Below are positions 5,717-11,863 of a stretch of 15,165 nucleotides of DNA, piece by piece. Source of the DNA: JBOHCT01 sp050699055 (GTDB taxonomy: Bacteria; Actinomycetota; Actinomycetes; Streptosporangiales; JBOHCT01); NCBI GenBank assembly GCA_050699055.1, contig JBOHCT010000098.1, positions 1-15,165 on the forward strand. The letters are read 5' to 3'. How positions within the stretch are numbered: the first letter of the stretch is position 1; every line of letters begins with the position of its first letter. Made by a program: the position numbers and the translations under genes. The notes beneath the pieces were generated by a model. That model worked only from the letters and a program-made list of their open reading frames with translations. It did not search any database and was not told where the DNA came from.

Positions 5717-6484
5717 GTGTTCGCTCTGCCGCCCTCCGCGGTGCTCACCTCGTGGGGCAACGCGTGGCTCACCGGTGACGTCGGCCTCGATGAGGTCGCG
5801 GACACCGTCGAATACCACGCCGGTCCGCAAGTCGTCGTCGGCCTGCCCGGCGAGGGCGCGGAGACCCCGCTCCGCCAAGCGCTTGCCCTCCTGCGGACTC
5901 GCGGCATCAGCGAACTCCGCCTCGCCCTGCCCGTGCCCGGGGACCCCTTGGGGCTGATGGGCCCGGCCGCGCTCAACGCCGCCGCCATCGAAGCGGGGGA
6001 GGCCGCCCTCGTCGCCCTCTCGAGTGGTCCGCTCGGACTCGTACCGGAAGAGGACCGGCGCGGGTCGTCGTACGTAGGCATTCGATGGGCGGCCCACCCC
6101 GCGACGGGCGGCAGACCGGATGTGCCCTCGCTGGCGGAGGCCGAGCAGACGTTGATCGTGACGATCCGCGAGTCGACGGAGACACTCAGCCGCCTCGACG
6201 TCGCCAAGTGGCGCCCCGACGTGACCGAGACACTGGCGCAGCTGCGGGAGCCCCCCGGCGTGGCCGGAAGCGGTCTTGCTCCAAGCTACCCACCACGTGC
6301 ACACAGGGTGGTGGAAATGGCCAGGAGGATCGGCGTCGTCGCCGCCCTGGCCCTCGAGGACGAAGGAGGCGCGGTCACGGCCAGCGAGATGGCCGACCGG
6401 CGGGCGACGCTTCGCGACCTGGACCGGGTGGTACGGAGGGCGAAGGTCGCAGCCCTCAACTGCGTCGCCGACCATCTCGCCTGA
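5717..6484 (+). CDS. Conserved actinobacterial protein of unknown function
   Basis: 255 residues, no signal peptide, membrane segment or catalytic motif that I recognise. The opening MFALPPSAVLTSWGNAWL and the middle segment LRLALPVPGDPLGLMGPAALNAAAIEAGEA resemble, from memory, an uncharacterised family found beside the ABC ATPase and serB genes in other actinomycetes. The C-terminal third is predicted helical and basic (ASEMADRRATLRDLDRVVRRAKVAALNCV). The start is a GTG preceded by a TATCGT -10 box and no ribosome site, so the message is probably leaderless. It is divergent from the ABC ATPase gene and shares the palindrome pair with it; serB follows after 109 bp in the same direction. I cannot assign a function. 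Confidence 0.8.
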   Translation: MFALPPSAVLTSWGNAWLTGDVGLDEVADTVEYHAGPQVVVGLPGEGAETPLRQALALLRTRGISELRLALPVPGDPLGLMGPAALNAAAIEAGEAALVALSSGPLGLVPEEDRRGSSYVGIRWAAHPATGGRPDVPSLAEAEQTLIVTIRESTETLSRLDVAKWRPDVTETLAQLREPPGVAGSGLAPSYPPRAHRVVEMARRIGVVAALALEDEGGAVTASEMADRRATLRDLDRVVRRAKVAALNCVADHLA

Positions 6485-6593
6485 GGCTCGGCCCAGCGTA
6501 CCGCCCTGGACGACAGACTCGGGCGAAGGCTCTCGGGGGATCGCCGCGGGCGCCCGGTAGCCCCAGTAGCGCCAGGGGTAGCGTTGTCCCAGC

Positions 6594-7806
6594 ATGGACG
6601 ACCCTCCCCAGACTCCACGTACGCTGCTCATCACGCTGACCGGGCGCGACCGTCCGGGCGTGACCTCACACCTGTTCGGGACGCTGGCGGCCCACCCCGT
6701 CGAGGTGATCGACGTCGAGCAGGTGGTCATCCGCGGACGGCTGGTTCTCGGTGTCCTTGTTTCCTTCGACGACATCCACCTGCCCGCGATCCGGGAGGCG
6801 GTGCGGGGCGCGGCGACGAGTCTGGACATGGACGTGGAGGTCGCCGCGGGTACCGGCGACGACGGCGTGCGGCGGCGTGGCCGGCTGCACGTGACGGTGC
6901 TCGCGGAACCGCTGCTGCCCGGGGCCGTCGCCGGCATCGCCAGCAGGGTGGCCGCCTGCGGCGCCAACATCGACCGGATCGTACGGCTTGCCCGCTATCC
7001 GGTCACGTGCCTTGAACTCGAGGTCTCAGGGGCTGAGCCCGACACCCTGCGGGCCGCGCTCGCCGCCGAGGCCGCCGCCCAGCACGTCGACGTCGCCGTC
7101 CAGCGCTCCGGCCTGCATCGTAGGGCGAACCGGCTGATCGTCATGGACGTCGACTCCACACTCGTACAGGACGAGGTGGTCGAGCTTCTGGCCGAGCTCG
7201 CCGGCTGTCGCGGTGAGGTGGTCGCCATCACCGCCGCGGCGATGCGCGGGGAGATCGACTTCGAAGAGGCGCTGCGGCGTCGGGTCGCGCTGCTCGCCGG
7301 CCTCGACGTGACTGTGCTCGACCGCGTTCGCCGGAGCCTCCGGCTCGCCCCCGGCGCGCGCACGCTCGTCCGCACGCTCAAGCGCCTCGACTACCGCTTC
7401 GCGATCGTCAGCGGAGGCTTCGCGCAGGTCACCGACGACCTCGCGAAGAGTCTCGACATCGACTACTCCGCGGCCAACAACCTCGAGATCGAGAATGGCA
7501 GGCTCACCGGACAGCTGGTCGGCCCAGTGCTCGACCGGCGCGGCAAGGCCGAGGCCCTGCGCCGCTTCGCATCTCAATCGCGGGTCGCGATCAACCAGAC
7601 CGTCGCGATCGGCGACGGTGCGAACGACGCCGACATGTTGGCCGCGGCGGGCCTCGGCATCGCGTTCAACGCCAAGCCCGCGCTTCGGGAGATCGCCGAC
7701 ACCGCCGTGAACGTGCCCTACCTCGACGCCATCCTCTTCCTGCTCGGCATCTCCCGCGAGGAGGTCGAGGCGGCGGACGCCGAGGATGCCGCATACGTCG
7801 GGTTAG
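6594..7806 (+). CDS. serB: Phosphoserine phosphatase SerB, reading frame lacks its stop codon
   Basis: Last step of serine synthesis: O-phospho-L-serine to L-serine. N-terminal ACT-type regulatory domains (residues about 10-170, starting LLITLTGRDRPGVTSHLF) precede a HAD phosphatase domain. The domain carries motif I DVDST (D185 nucleophile, D187), S273 in IVSGGF, K318 in RRGKAEAL and motif IV GDGANDAD (341-347). Architecture and length match mycobacterial SerB2 and actinomycete homologues of about 400 residues. Homology ends near residue 398 (EEVEAADAED), but the frame has no stop there and stays open to 10406. A TAG at 7804-7806 lies in the +1 frame, interlocking with the convergent gene's stop, so I infer a 1-nt frameshift and give that end. 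The start ATG has no clear ribosome site; TAGCGT (6579-6584) upstream could be a -10 box. Confidence 0.85.
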
Positions 7807-8342
7807 AGGCCGCGCGGGTAGAGCTGCTGGGCTCGCCGGCCCCGTTCAGGTGCCGGTGGCGGCACGAAGTCCGCGAGCCCGCAGGTCCCGGGCCCAACCG
7901 TCACCCACAGCTCGTCGACGCTGACGCGGGCGAGGGAACCGGACGGATATCCCTCACCGAGACGCTCCGCCTCCGTCAGGGCGAACGCGACCCGCTGGAG
8001 CGTCGGGTTGTGGCCGACGATCAGCAAGCTCCCCACGCCCTCATCGGTCTCACGGACGATGTCCAGCAGCTCGTCGGCTTCGGCGCGGTAGACCCGTTCG
8101 TCGTAACGCACCTCGGTCCAGGCTCCGAGACCGGATGCGACGGCGTCCCAGGTCTGGCGCGCACGCCGCGCCGTCGAGCAGAGGACGAGGTCGGGCCGGA
8201 CCTCGGCGTCGCGCAGCCACCGACCGACGGCCTCAGCGTCGCGCTCCCCGCGCTCGACGAGGGGTCGTTCGACGTCCACGAGCCCCGACGCGAAAGCGGC
8301 CTTCCCGTGGCGCAGCAGGAGCAGCTGACGGCCGTCAGTCAT
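7803..8342 (-). CDS. SixA-like histidine phosphatase (phosphoglycerate mutase superfamily)
   Basis: 179 residues, soluble, single domain. The RHG catalytic motif is at 11-13 (LLLLRHGKA), with a second substrate arginine in STARRARQTW and a second histidine in LIVGHNPTLQ. The compact size and the GHNP signature match SixA phosphohistidine phosphatases, which remove phosphate from histidine in phosphorelay or phosphotransfer proteins. The real substrate in actinomycetes is uncertain. The ATG lies six bases after the hppA stop on the same strand, so the two genes are probably co-transcribed. Its TAA stop (7805-7803) interlocks with a TAG on the plus strand in the +1 frame of serB. Confidence 0.85.
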   Translation of the reverse strand: MTDGRQLLLLRHGKAAFASGLVDVERPLVERGERDAEAVGRWLRDAEVRPDLVLCSTARRARQTWDAVASGLGAWTEVRYDERVYRAEADELLDIVRETDEGVGSLLIVGHNPTLQRVAFALTEAERLGEGYPSGSLARVSVDELWVTVGPGTCGLADFVPPPAPERGRRAQQLYPRGL

Positions 8343-10406
8343 CGGTCACTAGGCCTTGGCCTTGGTCGAGGTGTCAGCCTCGGCGACCTCCTCGGGCTTG
8401 CCTGGCGCGAGGAGCTGAGTTCTCGAACGGCGCTTCGACAAGGTGATCATCGTGACGAGGATCCCTACGGCCACCACCGGCACGGCGACGCGGATCGCGA
8501 CGTTGTCGCCGTACGCCACCACGGTGGGCGCGACGAGCAGCGATACGAGGTTCATGACCTTGATGAGGGGGTTGATGGCCGGTCCGGCCGTGTCCTTGAA
8601 CGGATCCCCGACCGTGTCCCCGATGATCGTGGCCTCGTGGGCCTCCGAGCCCTTGCCGCCGTAGTGCCCGTCCTCGACGAGCTTCTTGGCGTTGTCCCAC
8701 GCACCTCCGGAGTTGGACAGCAGCACCGCCATGAGCACACCTACCGCGATGGCCCCGCCGAGAAAGGCGCCGAGCGGGGCGTATCCCAGAGCGAAGCCGA
8801 CCGCGATCGGCGCGAGGACGGCGAGCAGGCCGGGGGTGGCGAGCTCACGCAGGGCGTCGCGGGTGCAGATGTCGACGACCCGGCCGTAGTCGGGCCGCTC
8901 GGTGAAGTCCATGATCCCCGGCTTCGTACGGAACTGCTCGCGGACCTCGTCCACGACGCGACCGGCGGCACGGGACACCGCACTGATCGCGAGGCCGGAG
9001 AACAAGAAGACGACCGCGGCGCCGATGATCAGCCCGAACAGGACGTCCGGCTTGTCGATCGAGAGGCTGAAGCCCGCCGTCCGCTCGCCCGCACGCGCGA
9101 GAGCGGACTCGACGGCCGTACGGAAGGAGCCGAAGAGCGCGGTCGCCGCGAGAACAGCGGTCGCGATCGCGATGCCCTTCGTGATCGCCTTCGTCGTATT
9201 ACCGACGGCGTCGAGGCGCTCCAGGACGACCGCGCCCGCCCCCTCGATATCACCCGACATCTCCGAGACGCCCTGCGCGTTGTCCGAGATCGGCCCGAAC
9301 GTGTCCATCGAGACGATGACGCCGACCGTGGTGAGCAGGCCCGTGCCGGCGAGCGCGACCGCGAACAGGGCGACTGTCACGTTGCCGAACCCGAGCAGGA
9401 ACGCGGCGAACACCGCGCCGCCCACCAGGAGTGCGGCGTACACGGCCGACTCGAGGCCGACGGAGAAGCCGGAGAGGATGACGGTCGCGGCGCCGGTCAC
9501 AGACGTGTGGCCCACGTCTTGGACCGGCCGGCGGTAGGTCTCGGTGAAGTATCCGGTGAGGAGCTGGATCGCGCTGGCGAGGACCAGGCCGACGAGTACG
9601 CCGCCGAAAGCGATCCACCGCGGGTCGCCGTCGACGCCCGCGATGCCGGGCCCGACGCCGGAGAGCTGCGAGAAGCTCGAAGGAAGGTAGGTGAACGCGG
9701 CGATGCCGACGCCGATCGCCGAGATCAGCGCGGAAAGGAAGAAGCCGCGGTTGATCGCGGCCATGCCGCTGCGGTCCTTCTTCCGCGGCACGACGGTGAA
9801 GATGCCGATCACGGCGGTGATGACACCGATCATCGGCACGAGCAGCGGGAAGACCAGTCCCTCGGTCCCGAACGCCACCCGGCCCAGGATCAGGGACGCG
9901 ACGAGGGTGACGGCGTACGACTCGAACAGGTCGGCCGCCATGCCGGCGCAGTCACCGACGTTGTCACCGACGTTGTCGGCGATCGTCGCGGCGTTGCGCG
10001 GGTCGTCCTCGGGGATACCCTGCTCGACCTTGCCGACAAGGTCGGCCCCGACGTCGGCGGCCTTGGTGTAGATCCCGCCGCCGACGCGCATGAACATCGC
10101 GAGCAGCGCGGCGCCGAACCCGAAACCCTCCAGGACGTGCGGGGCCTGGCCGCGGAAGATGAGGACGACGATCGCGGCACCGAGCAGCCCCAGCCCGACG
10201 GTGAACATGCCGGCGACCCCACCGGCGCGGAACGCGATGCGGAGGGCCTGTCGCTCGTCGCCGGTGTCCCGGGCTGCCGCCGCGACGCGCAGGTTCGCGC
10301 GGACCGCGAGCCACATGCCCGCGAACCCGGTCAGGCCGGAGAATCCCGCTCCCAACACGAAGAACGCCGAGCGCCCGATACGGACACCGAGCGACTCGGC
10401 GGGTAG
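7807..10406 (+). other. Stop-free continuation of the serB frame, antisense to sixA-like and hppA genes
   Basis: The serB frame continues about 866 codons beyond the expected end. The extension is Arg, Asp, Glu and Gly rich and shows no domain. It is the complement of two genes with clear motifs on the other strand. I regard it as non-coding; it is listed because it could distort automatic gene calls here. Confidence 0.8.
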
Positions 10407-10676
10407 CGCCAGCAGCAGAAAGAAGATGAGGACGACGAAGACGGCGAGGGTGCGGAACTGCCTCCCCAGGTAGGCCGCGGCGCCCTCTTGCACCGCGTGC
10501 GAGATGTTGCGCATGCGCTCGGTGCCCTGGCCAGCCGCCAGCACCTCGCGGACGAGGTAGCCGGCCACGCCCAACGCGAGGCAGGCGATCACCGCGACAA
10601 TGATCACAAGCGTCAAGTCGACGCCGCCGAGACCGACTGATACGCCGCCCTCAGCGACGAGCTTGAGCCCTGCCAT
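8349..10676 (-). CDS. hppA: Membrane-bound H+-translocating pyrophosphatase, K+-independent type
   Basis: 775 residues, the usual length, with many membrane segments. It couples pyrophosphate hydrolysis to proton export across the cell membrane. The substrate site is clear: GADLVGKVEQ (210-219), then DDPRNAATIADNVGDNVGDC (224-243) and AGMAADLFES (244-253). Near the C-terminus AWDNAKKLVEDG and GDTVGDPFKDTAGPAINPL complete it. K496 in GNTTKAITKG marks the potassium-independent subclass; potassium-dependent enzymes have alanine there. The ATG has AGGAGG five bases upstream. The SixA-like gene follows after six bases. A promoter candidate with a leader of about 130 bases precedes it. Position next to the bldG pair agrees with the Streptomyces order. 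Confidence 0.97.
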   Translation of the reverse strand: MAGLKLVAEGGVSVGLGGVDLTLVIIVAVIACLALGVAGYLVREVLAAGQGTERMRNISHAVQEGAAAYLGRQFRTLAVFVVLIFFLLLALPAESLGVRIGRSAFFVLGAGFSGLTGFAGMWLAVRANLRVAAAARDTGDERQALRIAFRAGGVAGMFTVGLGLLGAAIVVLIFRGQAPHVLEGFGFGAALLAMFMRVGGGIYTKAADVGADLVGKVEQGIPEDDPRNAATIADNVGDNVGDCAGMAADLFESYAVTLVASLILGRVAFGTEGLVFPLLVPMIGVITAVIGIFTVVPRKKDRSGMAAINRGFFLSALISAIGVGIAAFTYLPSSFSQLSGVGPGIAGVDGDPRWIAFGGVLVGLVLASAIQLLTGYFTETYRRPVQDVGHTSVTGAATVILSGFSVGLESAVYAALLVGGAVFAAFLLGFGNVTVALFAVALAGTGLLTTVGVIVSMDTFGPISDNAQGVSEMSGDIEGAGAVVLERLDAVGNTTKAITKGIAIATAVLAATALFGSFRTAVESALARAGERTAGFSLSIDKPDVLFGLIIGAAVVFLFSGLAISAVSRAAGRVVDEVREQFRTKPGIMDFTERPDYGRVVDICTRDALRELATPGLLAVLAPIAVGFALGYAPLGAFLGGAIAVGVLMAVLLSNSGGAWDNAKKLVEDGHYGGKGSEAHEATIIGDTVGDPFKDTAGPAINPLIKVMNLVSLLVAPTVVAYGDNVAIRVAVPVVAVGILVTMITLSKRRSRTQLLAPGKPEEVAEADTSTKAKA

Positions 10677-10770
10677 GCCGTCCTCCTCGACGTGGGCCCT
10701 GCGTTAGTGACCCTGCCCATGGGCGCCGCGGCCCGTGGCCCGTCGCCAAGGCGAGGCCGTCACCGGGCCG

Positions 10771-10789
10771 CGGACGGCGCCGCCGTCCG
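10771..10789. repeat. Strong hairpin in the presumed hppA leader
   Basis: CGGACGGC (10771-10778) and GCCGTCCG (10782-10789) form a perfect 8-bp stem with a three-base loop. It would lie in the 5' leader of hppA if the promoter at 10814-10843 is real. It may be a leader structure or a second terminator for the bldG transcript. Confidence 0.4.
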
Positions 10790-10813
10790 ATGCACTTACG
10801 GGAGTAGTGCCGG

Positions 10814-10843
10814 AGTGTACGCACAGGTAACAGCCGGCACCAA
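10814..10843 (-). promoter_or_regulatory. Promoter candidate for hppA
   Basis: On the minus strand TTGGTG (10843-10838) and TACACT (10819-10814) are separated by 18 bases, a good vegetative-type promoter. Transcription would start near 10807, leaving a leader of about 130 bases before hppA. The -35 box lies inside the hairpin at 10836-10853. Confidence 0.45.
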
Positions 10844-10853
10844 GGCGGGTGCC
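10836..10853 (-). terminator. Terminator-like hairpin after the bldG/anti-sigma transcript
   Basis: GGCACC (10836-10841) and GGTGCC (10848-10853) form a perfect 6-bp stem with a six-base loop, ten bases after the anti-sigma factor stop codon. There is no T-run. Confidence 0.45.
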
Positions 10854-10863
10854 CCCGGTCAGG

Positions 10864-11331
10864 CTACTGGACCCCCTCATCCGGGGTGCGGGCCGCCCCT
10901 GCCGGCCAGCTCATCCGGACGCGGACGCCGTGGGGCGAGGCGGAGACGTCGACGTCGTGGGCGAGGGCGGCGACAACCGCGAGACCGAAGTCAGGCGGAA
11001 GCGGCTCAGCCGCGCGGTCGGGACGCCTGGGCGGCGCCATCGTCTCCGGGGAGCGTGCATCCACGTGTGCGGCTACGTCAGAGGCCGGCGCCGCGTCGAC
11101 GACCACGACCTCGAACGTATGGTTGTCATGCAGCTCGATGCGGATCGGCTCCTTCGGGCAGTGCCGCCGGTGCGCCTCCACCGCTCGGGAGCACGCCTCA
11201 CCGACCGCGATGCGCACCTCATCCAACAGATGCTCGGCGACCCCCGCGTTACGGGCGACAGAGGCCGCGACGAGACGAGCGGTACGTACGTGGGCGGGCA
11301 ACGCGCTGAACGTGAGCTCGACTGTGGCCAT
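10864..11331 (-). CDS. Anti-sigma factor of the RsbW/SpoIIAB-type ATPase family, BldG partner
   Basis: 155 residues, soluble GHKL-fold protein predicted to bind BldG and an unseen sigma factor in a partner-switching module (the S. coelicolor equivalent, from memory, is SCO3548). The segment DEVRIAVGEACSRAVEAH (37-54) is the N-box helix, but the usual Mg-binding asparagine of EACTNAV is R49. The G1 region reads VVDAAPASD (78-86): D79 remains but the glycines are missing. FGLAVVAALA (115-124) corresponds to the G2 helix. Nucleotide binding or kinase activity may therefore be weak or absent. I chose ATG 11331 (MATVEL, with GGTGG upstream); a GTG at 11343 would add four residues. It is 39 bp downstream of bldG, in one operon. 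Confidence 0.85.
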   Translation of the reverse strand: MATVELTFSALPAHVRTARLVAASVARNAGVAEHLLDEVRIAVGEACSRAVEAHRRHCPKEPIRIELHDNHTFEVVVVDAAPASDVAAHVDARSPETMAPPRRPDRAAEPLPPDFGLAVVAALAHDVDVSASPHGVRVRMSWPAGAARTPDEGVQ

Positions 11332-11370
11332 AGTGGAGACCACCCAGAGATGACCCCTCCGTCTGTACGG

Positions 11371-11721
11371 CTAACTTTCCTGTTCGATGGCGTCGGTCGC
11401 GAGGCCGACGGTCTCGTAGATCCCGAAGACCTTGGTGAGCCCCGTGATGCGGAAGATCTTGAGGATGCGTTCCTGCGTGCACACCAGGCGCAACGTGCCC
11501 TGGTGCGAGCGCACCCTCTTCAGCCCGCCGACGAGCACGCCGAGCCCGGTCGAGTCGAGGAAATCGACCTCCTGCATGTCCACGACCAGCTTGTACTCGC
11601 CCTGGTTGACGAGATCGATGATGAGCTCGCGCAGCTTCGGCGCGGTGTAGACGTCGATCTCGCCCCCTACCTCGACGATGGTGACGCCGTCCTGGCTCCG
11701 GTGGTCCAGTTTCAAGTCCAC
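11371..11721 (-). CDS. bldG: Anti-sigma factor antagonist BldG (STAS domain)
   Basis: 116 residues, a single STAS domain. It is nearly collinear with S. coelicolor BldG as I recall it: VEVGGEIDVYTAPKLRE, VDFLDSTGLGVLVGGLKRV and QERILKIFRITGLTKVF. S57 in DFLDSTGLG is the phosphorylatable serine. Unphosphorylated BldG binds anti-sigma factors and frees their sigma factors; in Streptomyces it is required for aerial mycelium formation and antibiotic production. The start is a GTG with GGAGG four bases upstream. The anti-sigma factor gene follows after 39 bp. The gene is divergent from the helicase gene with about 140 bp between them, containing the palindrome TACGTGACGTA. Differences from the Streptomyces protein are concentrated in the last 15 residues. 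Confidence 0.95.
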   Translation of the reverse strand: MDLKLDHRSQDGVTIVEVGGEIDVYTAPKLRELIIDLVNQGEYKLVVDMQEVDFLDSTGLGVLVGGLKRVRSHQGTLRLVCTQERILKIFRITGLTKVFGIYETVGLATDAIEQES

Positions 11722-11755
11722 AAATCCTCCAGCGAATCCTGCAGCAGGGCACCGC

Positions 11756-11766
11756 TACGTGACGTA
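11756..11766. promoter_or_regulatory. 11-bp perfect palindrome upstream of bldG
   Basis: TACGT-G-ACGTA, 35 bases upstream of the bldG start in the divergent region shared with the helicase gene. Possibly an operator; no clear -35/-10 pair was found nearby for either gene. Confidence 0.3.
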
Positions 11767-11863
11767 CGGGCGAACCCGCCGCGCCCCGGCATTCAACCAC
11801 GCTGCGCCGCCTCGTCCATGCGAAACTAGGGAAGCCGACGCGCTGATGGGACACTAGACATTC

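Noticed and set aside
9952..9977. 12-bp tandem repeat (accgacgttgtc)
   Set aside because: It lies in hppA and encodes the conserved DNVGDNVGD substrate-binding motif, so protein function explains it.
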